The notes under the pieces were generated by a model. It was given only the letters and a program-made list of their open reading frames with translations. It ran no database searches and was not told the origin of the DNA. Made by a program: the position numbers and the translations under genes. From Escherichia hormaechei_A (GTDB lineage Bacteria; Pseudomonadota; Gammaproteobacteria; Enterobacterales; Enterobacteriaceae), in contig CP170191.1 of the NCBI GenBank assembly GCA_042434945.1, forward strand, positions 3,162,001 through 3,226,000: a stretch of 64,000 nt of DNA, given 5' to 3'. Below are positions 56,300 through 64,000 of the stretch, piece by piece. Numbering within the stretch: position 1 is the stretch's first letter; each line of letters opens with the position of its first letter.

Positions 56300-56319
56300 T
56301 ACTGGTATTTTATACAGGC
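56300..56319 (+). promoter_or_regulatory. LexA box upstream of the symE-like gene
   Basis: TACTGGTATTTTATACAGGC contains CTG-N10-CAG with an AT-rich centre and TA before CTG, matching the LexA consensus well. It is 38 bases before the symE-like start. E. coli symE is a known SOS gene. Confidence 0.75.
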
Positions 56320-56357
56320 ATAAATAACCACCTTTGACCGCATTCACCGGAGAGCTT

Positions 56358-56588
56358 ATGCAAGAGATCGCGATCGCCAAACCCTATCGTCACTTGAAAG
56401 TGGGTTACTTCAGAAAACGTCATGAAGACCGTAAAACGAAAATTCCAAAACGCTACAGCGTACACGCAGCGCTGAGCCTGAAAGGCGACTGGCTTGAGCA
56501 AGCGGGATTTACCACCAACTCGCAGGTTCGGGTGGGCGTCGAGCACGGGAAAATCATCATTGAATTAATGGTGGAAGATGCCTCGTAA
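56358..56588 (+). CDS. SymE-like toxin, type I toxin-antitoxin family
   Basis: A 76-residue basic protein of the SymE family (an AbrB-like fold turned RNA-acting toxin). Family features are visible: LKVGYFRKRHEDRKTKIPKR then ALSLKGDWLEQAGFTTNSQV (both near the middle) and VEHGKIIIELM at the end. I use the ATG after GGAGAGCTT; a TTG start would add eight codons. A LexA box lies upstream. E. coli symE lies elsewhere (near hsd) and is controlled by the antisense RNA SymR; an antisense RNA cannot be confirmed here. Shorter than E. coli SymE (113). Confidence 0.78.
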   Translation: MQEIAIAKPYRHLKVGYFRKRHEDRKTKIPKRYSVHAALSLKGDWLEQAGFTTNSQVRVGVEHGKIIIELMVEDAS

Positions 56589-56701
56589 AGTCGTGACTTT
56601 TTTCTGCGCCGCACCTTTTTTTCATGCGACAATAGAAGGAACAATCGGCCATTGAGCCGCTCAAAGCGTAATATTTTCAAAGAAATGGATATCATAACTC
56701 C

Positions 56702-59263
56702 ATGAGCACAATCGACAATTTCGACGCGCATACGCCAATGATGCAGCAGTACCTGAAGCTGAAAGCACAGCATCCGGAAATTTTGCTGTTTTACCGTATG
56801 GGCGATTTTTACGAGCTTTTTTATGACGATGCGAAACGTGCGTCTCAGCTGCTCGACATTTCCCTGACGAAACGTGGCGCGTCGGCAGGCGAGCCCATCC
56901 CGATGGCAGGTATCCCGCATCACGCGGTTGAAAACTATCTGGCGAAGCTGGTGAACCAGGGTGAGTCTGTCGCTATCTGCGAACAAATTGGCGACCCGGC
57001 CACGTCGAAAGGCCCCGTTGAGCGCAAGGTCGTACGCATCGTGACGCCGGGAACCATCAGCGATGAGGCCCTGCTTCAGGAGCGCCAGGATAACCTGCTG
57101 GCGGCGATCTGGCAGGACGGTAAAGGGTTTGGCTACGCCACGCTGGATATCAGCTCCGGTCGTTTTCGCCTGAGTGAACCGGCTGACCGTGAAACCATGG
57201 CGGCTGAACTACAGCGCACCAATCCGGCAGAACTGCTTTATGCAGAGGATTTCGCCGAGACGGCGCTGATTGAAGGTCGCCGCGGCCTGCGTCGTCGTCC
57301 ACTGTGGGAGTTCGAAATTGATACCGCGCGCCAGCAGCTGAACCTGCAATTTGGCACGCGAGATTTGATTGGCTTTGGCGTAGAAAACGCCCCGCGCGGG
57401 CTGTGTGCCGCAGGCTGCCTGTTGCAGTACGTTAAGGATACGCAGCGTACCGCCCTGCCCCATATCCGTTCCATTACCATGGAGCGTCAGCAGGACAGCA
57501 TCATCATGGATGCCGCCACGCGCCGCAACCTGGAGATCACTCAGAACCTCGCTGGCGGCATGGAAAATACGCTGGCGTCGGTTCTCGACAGCACGGTTAC
57601 CCCCATGGGCAGCCGTATGCTCAAACGCTGGCTGCATATGCCGATCCGCAATACCGACACGCTGATCGGTCGCCAGCAAACCATTGCCGCATTGCAGGAT
57701 CGTTACACCGACTTGCAGCCGGTGCTGCGTCAGGTGGGTGATCTTGAGCGTATCCTGGCGCGCCTGGCACTGCGCACCGCGCGTCCACGCGATCTCGCCC
57801 GTATGCGTCACGCGTTCCAGCAGTTGCCGGAACTGCGTGCTCAGTTGGGAGAGATCGACAGCGCGCCAGTGCAGAAGCTGCGCGAAACCATGGGCGAATT
57901 TACCGAGCTTCGCGAACTGCTGGAACGCGCCATCATTGATGCGCCGCCTGTTCTGGTGCGGGATGGCGGGGTTATTGCTCCGGGTTACAACGAAGAGCTG
58001 GACGAATGGCGTGCGCTGGCCGATGGCGCGACGGATTATCTGGATAAGCTGGAAATCCGCGAGCGTGAACGTCTGGGGCTCGACACCCTGAAAGTCGGCT
58101 ACAACGCGGTACACGGTTACTATATCCAGATCAGCCGTGGGCAGAGCCACCTGGCACCTATTCACTACGTTCGCCGCCAGACGCTGAAAAATGCCGAGCG
58201 CTACATTATTCCCGAGCTGAAAGAGTACGAAGACAAAGTGCTCACGTCGAAAGGTAAAGCGCTGGCGCTGGAGAAACAGCTGTATGACGAGCTGTTCGAC
58301 ATCCTGATGCCGCACCTGGCTGACCTGCAACTGAGCGCCGCTGCGCTGGCCGAGCTGGATGTCCTGGTAAACCTGGCCGAGCGCGCCGATACGCTGAATT
58401 ACACCTGTCCGACCTTTACTGACAAACCCGGCATTCGCATTACCGAAGGCCGCCACCCGGTGGTTGAGCAGGTGCTGAACGAACCGTTTATTGCCAACCC
58501 GTTGAACCTGTCACCGCAGCGAAGAATGCTGATCATTACCGGCCCCAACATGGGCGGTAAAAGCACCTATATGCGCCAGACAGCCCTTATCGCGCTGCTC
58601 GCCTACATCGGCAGCTACGTTCCGGCGCAGAAGGTTGAGATTGGCCCTATCGACCGTATCTTCACCCGTGTGGGTGCGGCGGACGATCTGGCGAGCGGTC
58701 GCTCTACCTTTATGGTCGAGATGACCGAAACCGCCAACATTCTGCATAACGCGACAGAGAACAGTCTGGTGTTGATGGACGAAGTAGGACGCGGTACCTC
58801 CACCTATGACGGCCTGTCCCTGGCCTGGGCGTGCGCGGAAAGTCTGGCAAATAAAATCAAGGCGCTGACGCTGTTCGCAACGCACTATTTCGAACTGACA
58901 CAGCTGCCAGAGAAAATGGAAGGCGTGGCTAACGTCCACCTTGATGCGCTTGAGCACGGCGACACCATCGCCTTTATGCACACGGTGCAGGACGGCGCGG
59001 CAAGCAAGAGTTATGGCCTGGCCGTCGCGGCGCTGGCGGGCGTGCCAAAAGAGGTGATCAAGCGCGCGCGTCAGAAACTGCGTGAGCTGGAAAGTTTGTC
59101 ACCGAATGCGGCGGCGACGCAGATAGATGGTACGCAGATGTCACTGCTGGCGGTCCCGGAAGAGACCTCTCCGGCCGTGGAAGCGCTGGAAAATCTCGAC
59201 CCGGATTCCCTGACGCCGCGACAGGCGCTGGAGTGGATTTATCGGTTGAAGAGTCTGGTTTAG
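56702..59263 (+). CDS. mutS: MutS, DNA mismatch recognition ATPase
   Basis: Binds mismatches and starts methyl-directed repair with MutL and MutH, 853 residues as in E. coli. Mismatch-contact motif GDFYELF (Phe36 and Glu38) near the N-terminus, Walker A TGPNMGGKSTYM (about residues 614-625), Walker B VLMDEVGRGTSTYDG and the ST-motif; C-terminal tetramer region ends LEWIYRLKSLV. Compared with E. coli MutS there are many substitutions (for example MSTIDNF, IRNTDTLIGRQQTIAALQDR), so it belongs to the diverged block. Downstream REP units probably end the transcript. Confidence 0.97.
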   Translation: MSTIDNFDAHTPMMQQYLKLKAQHPEILLFYRMGDFYELFYDDAKRASQLLDISLTKRGASAGEPIPMAGIPHHAVENYLAKLVNQGESVAICEQIGDPATSKGPVERKVVRIVTPGTISDEALLQERQDNLLAAIWQDGKGFGYATLDISSGRFRLSEPADRETMAAELQRTNPAELLYAEDFAETALIEGRRGLRRRPLWEFEIDTARQQLNLQFGTRDLIGFGVENAPRGLCAAGCLLQYVKDTQRTALPHIRSITMERQQDSIIMDAATRRNLEITQNLAGGMENTLASVLDSTVTPMGSRMLKRWLHMPIRNTDTLIGRQQTIAALQDRYTDLQPVLRQVGDLERILARLALRTARPRDLARMRHAFQQLPELRAQLGEIDSAPVQKLRETMGEFTELRELLERAIIDAPPVLVRDGGVIAPGYNEELDEWRALADGATDYLDKLEIRERERLGLDTLKVGYNAVHGYYIQISRGQSHLAPIHYVRRQTLKNAERYIIPELKEYEDKVLTSKGKALALEKQLYDELFDILMPHLADLQLSAAALAELDVLVNLAERADTLNYTCPTFTDKPGIRITEGRHPVVEQVLNEPFIANPLNLSPQRRMLIITGPNMGGKSTYMRQTALIALLAYIGSYVPAQKVEIGPIDRIFTRVGAADDLASGRSTFMVEMTETANILHNATENSLVLMDEVGRGTSTYDGLSLAWACAESLANKIKALTLFATHYFELTQLPEKMEGVANVHLDALEHGDTIAFMHTVQDGAASKSYGLAVAALAGVPKEVIKRARQKLRELESLSPNAAATQIDGTQMSLLAVPEETSPAVEALENLDPDSLTPRQALEWIYRLKSLV

Positions 59264-59281
59264 TTCTCTGCGGTCTTTTTT

Positions 59282-59398
59282 GCCGGGTGGCGGCTTCGCC
59301 TTACCCGGCCTACAAAACCCGTAGGCCCGGTAAGCGTAGCGCCACCGGGCAAAGGACCGCACAATATTATCGCCCGGTAAGCGCAGCCGCCACCGGGC
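59282..59398. repeat. Three REP units, Enterobacter style
   Basis: Units at about 59282-59313, 59321-59350 and 59371-59398 share gccgggtggcg or its complement. The last one (gcccggtaagcgcagccgcc, then accgggc) is followed by seven T and works as a Rho-independent terminator for mutS. Confidence 0.85.
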
Positions 59399-59403
59399 TT
59401 TTT

Positions 59404-59625
59404 TTACAGCAGCGGCGGGATCGTCGGCACCTGCGGCGCCTCATCAATATCCTTCTGCGTCATGCGGAACGCTTCCGGGTAATGCTCGCGGCTGGTACGG
59501 CGCAGCGGTTCGGTATCGCGCCAGGTATACAGACAGTGCTGACACTGGTATACCGTCCAGACACCTTTCACCGGTGATGTTGCCATCACTTCAATATGTT
59601 CATCGGCACAACGTGGACAAATCAT
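59404..59625 (-). CDS. Hydroxyarylic acid decarboxylase, subunit D
   Basis: A 73-residue protein of the VdcD/KpdD/EcdD family with two CxxC pairs (CPRCADEH and CQHCLYTW) that probably bind zinc. It is needed for activity of the three-subunit non-oxidative decarboxylase of 4-hydroxybenzoate or vanillate type. Last gene of the operon, 10 bases after subunit C. Confidence 0.88.
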   Translation of the reverse strand: MICPRCADEHIEVMATSPVKGVWTVYQCQHCLYTWRDTEPLRRTSREHYPEAFRMTQKDIDEAPQVPTIPPLL

Positions 59626-59635
59626 TTTTTCCTCC

Positions 59636-61063
59636 TTATTGACGTGCCGCCAGCATCGCGGTCAGTTTTTCGGCCCAGGCTTTGGTTTCAGGGAGATCCT
59701 GTACCGGCTGGCTGTAGTGACCACGGTTGTCCGGGGCAACAGGGGTGGTGGCATCAATGATCAGCTTGTCAGTGATCCCCGCCGGGCTGGAGCCGGGGTC
59801 AAGCTCGAGCACAGACATATTCGGTAGCTGCACCAGATCGCCTGCCGGATTGACCTTCGATGACAGCGCCCACATCACCTGCGGCAGGTTAAACGGATCG
59901 ACATCTTCATCCACCATAATCACCATCTTCACGTAACCCAGACCGTGTGGCGTGGTCATGGCGCGGAGCCCGACCGCACGGGCAAAACCGCCGTAACGCT
60001 TTTTAGTGGAGATAATCGCCAGCAGACCGTGGGTGTACATGGCGTTTACCGCCTGCACTTCCGGGAATTCAGCCTTCAGCTGCTGATAGAGCGGTACGCA
60101 GGTGGCGGGCCCCATCAGATAATCAATTTCGGTCCACGGCATGCCCAGGTAGAGAGATTCGAAAATCGGTTTAGTGCGGTAAGAAACTTTGTCGATACGC
60201 ACAACCGTCATGTTGCGCCCGCCGGAGTAGTGACCGGTAAACTCACCGAAGGGCCCTTCAATTTCACGTTTCCGGCCTTCAATCACCCCTTCCAGGATCA
60301 CTTCCGACCCCCACGGCACATCGAAACCGGTCAGCGGAGCCGTCGCAATCGGATACGGGCTTTCACGTAGCGCACCGGCCATCTCATACTCGGATTGATC
60401 GTATTTCAGTGGCGTGGCGCCCATCAGAGTGATGATCGGATCGTTACCCAGCGTAATGGCAATTGGCAGGTCTTCGCCGCGCTCTTCTGCCTTATGCAGA
60501 TGCAACGCAATATCGTGCATCGGCACCGGTTGCAGGCCGAGCTTACGCTTGCCCTTCACTTCCATACGATAGATCCCGACGTTCTGCTTGCCGAAGTGAT
60601 CGGGGTCGAGCGGATCGCGGGAGACAACGCATGCTTTATCGAGATAAAAGCCCCCGTCACCGTCGTTCAGGCGGAACAGCGGCAGAATGTCGAACAGGTT
60701 AATGTCTTCCCCGTCCACCGTGTTCTGCGCCCAGGCCGGGTTTGCACGACGCTCTGGCGCGACGGGAAATTTGTCCCAGCGACGAATAAACTCGTCGATC
60801 TGTTTTTTCACCGGGGTATTCGCCGGCAGCCCCATCGAAATAGCGTGGTTTTGCCACGAGCCGATAGTGTTCATCACCACACGGGCATCGGTGAAACCGC
60901 GAATATTATCGAACCACAGCGCAGGCGCGCCATCGCCAATGCGCCCGGTAGCGTTGGCGGCCGCCGCTAAATCCGGCTCAGCGTTTACCTCTTCCTCAAT
61001 TTTCAGCAGCTGCCCTTGCTCATCGAGCGCCTGCAAGAAGCTTCTCAAATCATCAAATGCCAT
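59636..61063 (-). CDS. Hydroxyarylic acid decarboxylase, UbiD-like subunit C
   Basis: The catalytic UbiD-family subunit, 475 residues, the usual length for VdcC/KpdC. I use the ATG of MAFDDLRSFLQ; 25 upstream codons are read-through of subunit B. UbiD motifs: NIGSW-type start region (VMNTIGSWQNHAISMG), the prenylated-flavin/metal region around YRMEVKGKRKLGLQP, and ENPF-like GPFGEFTGHY with the catalytic Glu. It decarboxylates phenolic acids with prenylated FMN from the UbiX-like subunit. Overlaps subunit B by 11 bases. Confidence 0.9.
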   Translation of the reverse strand: MAFDDLRSFLQALDEQGQLLKIEEEVNAEPDLAAAANATGRIGDGAPALWFDNIRGFTDARVVMNTIGSWQNHAISMGLPANTPVKKQIDEFIRRWDKFPVAPERRANPAWAQNTVDGEDINLFDILPLFRLNDGDGGFYLDKACVVSRDPLDPDHFGKQNVGIYRMEVKGKRKLGLQPVPMHDIALHLHKAEERGEDLPIAITLGNDPIITLMGATPLKYDQSEYEMAGALRESPYPIATAPLTGFDVPWGSEVILEGVIEGRKREIEGPFGEFTGHYSGGRNMTVVRIDKVSYRTKPIFESLYLGMPWTEIDYLMGPATCVPLYQQLKAEFPEVQAVNAMYTHGLLAIISTKKRYGGFARAVGLRAMTTPHGLGYVKMVIMVDEDVDPFNLPQVMWALSSKVNPAGDLVQLPNMSVLELDPGSSPAGITDKLIIDATTPVAPDNRGHYSQPVQDLPETKAWAEKLTAMLAARQ

Positions 61064-61655
61064 CTTTATTCTCCTGTGAAAAATGTTTCGCTGCCTGCAA
61101 ACCTTCCCAGCGCCGGGCTTTTTTATGCTCCAGACCAAACTGGTCGAGAACGCGGGTCACGATATGCTGGGTAATGTCATCGGCGGTTTGCGGGTGGTTG
61201 TAGTACGCAGGCATAGGCGGCACCATCGCCACGCCCATGCGGGAAAGGGCAAGCATGTTCTCGAGATGGATGGTGCTGAGCGGCGTCTCACGGGGAACCA
61301 GCACCAGCTTGCGTCCCTCTTTCAGCACCACGTCTGCCGCACGCCCTACCAGCCCTTCGGCGTAGCCCGCGCGGATACCCGCAAGCGTTTTCATGCTGCA
61401 CGGGATGACGATCATGCCGTCGGTGCGAAACGAGCCGGAGGAGATGGTGGCAGCCTGATCGGCCGGGCTATGGACGACATCCGCCAGGGCAGCAACGTCA
61501 TGCGCAGTGAAGGGCGTTTCCAGCTCAATCGTGGTTTTTGCCCACTTCGACATCACCAGATGCGTTTCCACCTCCGGCATTTCCCGCAGCGCCTGCAACA
61601 ACGCCACGCCTAATGGCGCACCCGTTGCGCCCGTCATTCCCACAATCAATCTCAT
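61053..61655 (-). CDS. Hydroxyarylic acid decarboxylase, UbiX-like subunit B (flavin prenyltransferase)
   Basis: A 200-residue UbiX-family flavin prenyltransferase (VdcB/KpdB, called pad1 in E. coli O157). Flavin-binding motifs GMTGATGAPLG (about residues 6-16), CSMKTLAGIRAGYAEGL and VLVPRETPLSTIHLENM. It makes the prenylated FMN for subunit C. First gene of the operon, with palindromic operators and a divergent MarR gene. The same genes sit beside mutS in E. coli O157:H7, in the variable mutS-rpoS interval. Confidence 0.9.
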   Translation of the reverse strand: MRLIVGMTGATGAPLGVALLQALREMPEVETHLVMSKWAKTTIELETPFTAHDVAALADVVHSPADQAATISSGSFRTDGMIVIPCSMKTLAGIRAGYAEGLVGRAADVVLKEGRKLVLVPRETPLSTIHLENMLALSRMGVAMVPPMPAYYNHPQTADDITQHIVTRVLDQFGLEHKKARRWEGLQAAKHFSQENKDGI

Positions 61656-61673
61656 TCAGCACCTCAATTAGTT

Positions 61674-61689
61674 TGTTCGTATACGAACA
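61674..61689. promoter_or_regulatory. Operator palindrome 1 of the decarboxylase operon
   Basis: TGTTCGTATACGAACA is a perfect 16-base palindrome just upstream of subunit B. A second related site lies at 61727-61744. Likely bound by the divergent MarR-family protein. Confidence 0.8.
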
Positions 61690-61726
61690 TATTAATTAAA
61701 CTACGCCTTGATCCTGCTGCTGACAA

Positions 61727-61744
61727 GATCGTTCGTATACGATC
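61727..61744. promoter_or_regulatory. Operator palindrome 2 of the decarboxylase operon
   Basis: GATCGTTCGTATACGATC shares the core TTCGTATACGA with palindrome 1, 53 bases apart. Each copy lies nearer to one of the two divergent genes. Confidence 0.75.
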
Positions 61745-61828
61745 ACACTAATCGCTAAAAAACTCTCGCGTTAAAATTCAGCCCGAGAGCGGCTATCATA
61801 GAGGGAGTATTTTTCCGTCGGAGTGTCC

Positions 61829-62236
61829 ATGGAGTTAAGACAAGAAGCTTTCCACCTGCTACGTCAGCTTTTTCAACAGCATACAGCCCAGTGGCAGCAC
61901 GCATTGCCGGAACTGACCAAGCCACAATATGCGGTGATGCGGTCAATTGCTGAAAATCCTGGCATTGAGCAGGTTGCCCTGACTGAAGTCGCGGTGAGCA
62001 CCAAAGCGACGCTGGCAGAAATGCTGAGCCGCATGGAAGCACGCGGCCTGGTCAGGCGCGAGCACGATCCGGCAGACAAACGCCGTCGGTTTGTCTTTCT
62101 GACGGCCGAAGGTGAGGCCCTGCTTGAGAGCAGTAAACCGATTGGAAATGAGGTGGATGAGGCGTTTTTAGGGCGCCTTAACGGCGCGGAACGAGAGCAA
62201 TTTTCAGCGCTCATTAAAAAGATGATGCAGGGTTAA
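61829..62236 (+). CDS. MarR/SlyA-family regulator of the decarboxylase operon
   Basis: A 135-residue MarR regulator. ATG preferred over a GTG six bases earlier, because GGAG lies 5 bases before the ATG. Winged helix at about residues 28-100: TKPQYAVMRSIAENPGIEQV, STKATLAEMLSRMEARGLV and the wing HDPADKRRRFVFLT. It is divergent from the decarboxylase genes, with twin palindromes between, so it probably represses them until a phenolic acid binds. It overlaps the end of the LysR gene by 4 bases. Confidence 0.85.
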   Translation: MELRQEAFHLLRQLFQQHTAQWQHALPELTKPQYAVMRSIAENPGIEQVALTEVAVSTKATLAEMLSRMEARGLVRREHDPADKRRRFVFLTAEGEALLESSKPIGNEVDEAFLGRLNGAEREQFSALIKKMMQG

Positions 62237-63120
62237 GTAACCCTGACGCGCATAAAATCAATAAATGTTCGCACTTTCGCGGGCACATGCCGGGCATCAG
62301 GATAAACGGCATAGATGCCCTGCTGAGCGAACGTGTACGCCGGTAACAGCGAGACCAGTTCCCCTGCATCCAGTGCGTTTCGCACCAGCCACTCCGGCAG
62401 CAGCGCCACTCCACATCCCGCGAGGGCAAAAGCCATCAGCGCCTGGGCGCTGTCTGCATACAGGCGCGGCGCTCTCTTGATCTCAAAGGAAACCGACTGC
62501 CCATCAACGCCTCTCACCTGCCAGCGCAGCGGAGAGGTTAAACGCTCGTGAATGATCCAGTCCGCTTCCGCCAGCTGCTCCAGCGAGTTAACCGGATGGT
62601 TTGCCAGCCAGCCTGGCGTTGCCAAGGGAAGGATGGTGAAGGAGGTCATCAACGCGGCGTGGTAGCGCGAATCTGCAAGCGTGCCGAGCCGGATAGCGAC
62701 ATCGAAGCGCTCGGCGATAAGATCGGCATGCAAAGAGGACGAGACATGCCGCACGCGAAGGTCCGGGTGCAGCTGGCTAAATTCAGCCAGCAAAGGCACC
62801 ACCACCTGCGAGCCATATTCGGGCGTGGTGGTGATCCGCAGTTCTCCCGTCAGCCCGGCGTGGTTGGCGCGAACATCATCCTGCAATCGCTCTGCATCCC
62901 GTAACAGCATCACGCTTCGTTGATGAAAGAGCTTCCCCGCCTCGGTCAGCGTCAGGCGTCGGGTGGTTCGCAGCAACAGGGTGACGCCCAGCTCCTCTTC
63001 AAGCTGACGAATATGAAAGCTGACCACCGCTTTTGTCAGCCCCATCGCCTCCGCCGCGGCGGTGAAACTGCCGGTGTCCGCTACGGCGATAAACATCGCC
63101 GTACGCTGTAAATTAAGCAT
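62233..63120 (-). CDS. LysR-family regulator divergent from an MFS exporter
   Basis: A 295-residue LysR regulator. N-terminal helix-turn-helix (about residues 1-60) with FIAVADTGSFTAAAEAMGLT and FHIRQLEEELGVTLL; the CrgA-type co-inducer domain follows, with typical RHVSSSLHADLIAERFDVAIRLG. The gap to the MFS gene is 109 bases and contains TTGACAG and CTGTCAA repeats (about 63136-63157), which could be LysR sites. Ligand unknown. Confidence 0.88.
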   Translation of the reverse strand: MLNLQRTAMFIAVADTGSFTAAAEAMGLTKAVVSFHIRQLEEELGVTLLLRTTRRLTLTEAGKLFHQRSVMLLRDAERLQDDVRANHAGLTGELRITTTPEYGSQVVVPLLAEFSQLHPDLRVRHVSSSLHADLIAERFDVAIRLGTLADSRYHAALMTSFTILPLATPGWLANHPVNSLEQLAEADWIIHERLTSPLRWQVRGVDGQSVSFEIKRAPRLYADSAQALMAFALAGCGVALLPEWLVRNALDAGELVSLLPAYTFAQQGIYAVYPDARHVPAKVRTFIDFMRVRVT

Positions 63121-63135
63121 CGCTTGCCTGGTTAA

Positions 63136-63157
63136 CTGTCAAAATAATGTTGACAGT
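63136..63157. promoter_or_regulatory. Candidate LysR operator
   Basis: CTGTCAAAATAATGTTGACAG has arms CTGTCAA and TTGACAG around an AT-rich centre, a perfect 7-base inverted repeat in the gap between the LysR gene and the MFS gene. The first arm starts at 63136. Confidence 0.6.
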
Positions 63158-63229
63158 ATATCGTGCTTTGTCGCGTTTATCCGTAACGCGCGGGCCGATA
63201 CGATACGCCACCTCACCGGAGGAACTTCC

Positions 63230-64000
63230 ATGACGTATCGCAGCAAAATCGCCGTCGTCTTTCTGCTCGGCTTTTTCCTTGATTTGATAAACATGTTTAT
63301 TGCCAGTATCGCCTTTCCGGCGATGGCTCGTGCTTTCAATACCACACCTTCCGCGCTTGCCTGGGTAAGTAACGGATACATTGCCGGGCTGACGCTAGTC
63401 ATCCCTTTCAGCAGTATCCTGACGCGCCGCGTCGGGCCGAAGCGCGTTATCCTGCTCTCACTGCTTCTCTTTAGCGCGGCCTCCGTTGCGGCGGGTCTCT
63501 CATCTTCGCTGGAAAGTCTGATTGCCTGGCGAGTCGTACAGGGCGCCGGAGGGGGTTTACTGATCCCGGTTGGTCAGGCGCTGACCTGGCAACAGTTTAA
63601 GCCTCATGAGCGGGCCAGACTCTCCTCGGCGGTGATGCTGGTCGCACTGCTTGCCCCCGCGTGCTCACCGGCTGTGGGCGGTATGCTGGTTCAGACATTC
63701 AGTTGGCGCTGGATATTTTTTGCCACCCTGCCCGTCGCCATTGTCACCTTTGCTTTGGCCTGCGCGTGGCTTAAAACAGAACCGTCGCCGATAAACACCA
63801 CCAGGACAGTAAACCTGTCTTTGCTGACGGATCCGCTGTTGCGCTTATCCATGCTTATCTATGTGTGCGTACCCGGCATTTTTATCGGCGTGAACGTAAC
63901 GGGCATGTATTACCTCCAGAGCGAGGCCAATATGACACCCGCCGCAACGGGCATGCTTATGCTGCCGTGGTCTGTGGCTTCGTTTGTGGCTATCACCGCG
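63230..64000 (+). CDS. MFS DHA2-family exporter, cut by the window end
   Basis: 257 codons of a major facilitator transporter, start ATG after CGGAGGAA. Hydrophobic helices from residue 5 on; motif D1-like FLDLINMFIASIAFPAM (about residues 16-32), the loop motif SSILTRRVGPKRVI, motif B RVVQGAGGGLLIPVGQ, and motif C-like PAVGGMLVQTFSWRWIF. A drug or metabolite exporter; the substrate is unknown. It is divergent from the LysR gene, which probably controls it. The 3' half is outside the window. Confidence 0.85.
   Translation, partial: MTYRSKIAVVFLLGFFLDLINMFIASIAFPAMARAFNTTPSALAWVSNGYIAGLTLVIPFSSILTRRVGPKRVILLSLLLFSAASVAAGLSSSLESLIAWRVVQGAGGGLLIPVGQALTWQQFKPHERARLSSAVMLVALLAPACSPAVGGMLVQTFSWRWIFFATLPVAIVTFALACAWLKTEPSPINTTRTVNLSLLTDPLLRLSMLIYVCVPGIFIGVNVTGMYYLQSEANMTPAATGMLMLPWSVASFVAITA

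Noticed and set aside
57209..58456. A 415-codon frame on the minus strand opposite mutS
   Set aside because: Fully antisense to mutS, no domain, composition typical of a shadow in GC-rich coding sequence.

Overview
The window is enterobacterial chromosome with the gene order of the Escherichia/Enterobacter proVWX to mutS region (about 58-61 min on the E. coli K-12 map). In order it holds proV'WX, an MFS exporter, mprA-emrAB, a leuA-like gene with an AraC regulator, luxS-micA-gshA-yqaAB, an Arg/Ser tRNA cluster, csrA-alaS-recX-recA-pncC, a zinc ABC importer, mltB, the sorbitol (srl/gut) operon, norR/norVW, a nickel permease with hypF-hydN, the asc beta-glucoside operon, the hyc formate hydrogenlyase operon, hypABCDE-fhlA, ygbA, a SymE-like gene, mutS, a hydroxyarylic acid decarboxylase operon and a LysR/MFS pair cut by the window end.

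The striking property is mosaicism. Several blocks encode proteins that match E. coli K-12 proteins, as I remember them, almost residue for residue: proWX, mprA-emrAB, luxS to pncC, srl to the 5' part of norW, ascFB, hyc to mid hypE, and the middle of fhlA. The blocks between them (ygaY, leuA/AraC, zinc importer and mltB, 3' norW to ascG, 3' hypE to 5' fhlA, 3' fhlA to the end) are clearly more diverged, GC-rich at third positions and Enterobacter-like. Dispersed repeats switch with the blocks: Enterobacter-style REP units (GCCGGGTGGCG...) in or at the edges of the diverged blocks, E. coli-style REP units (GCCTGATGCG...) inside the E. coli-like ones. Some junctions fall inside genes (norW, hypE, fhlA twice). 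Either repeated homologous recombination between two genera or a chimeric assembly could produce this; sequence alone does not decide.

A second property is patches of apparent single-base indels, mostly in homopolymers and mostly near block junctions: mltB, srlA, srlE, srlB, ascF and fhlA. Everything else reads cleanly, so these look more like local sequence errors than decay, and all six are listed as disrupted genes.

Functionally, the right half is an anaerobic hydrogen module: formate hydrogenlyase and its maturation factors (hycA-I, hypA-F, hydN), the activator FhlA, a nickel permease directly behind hypF, and sigma-54 promoters with candidate FhlA sites. Nitric oxide defence is represented by norRVW and ygbA. 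SOS control is seen at recA and, by a LexA box, at the symE-like gene. Zinc limitation control is seen as a Zur-like box upstream of a four-ORF zinc operon that starts with a 33-residue membrane peptide. I see no insertion sequence, integrase, CRISPR array, rRNA gene or replication origin.
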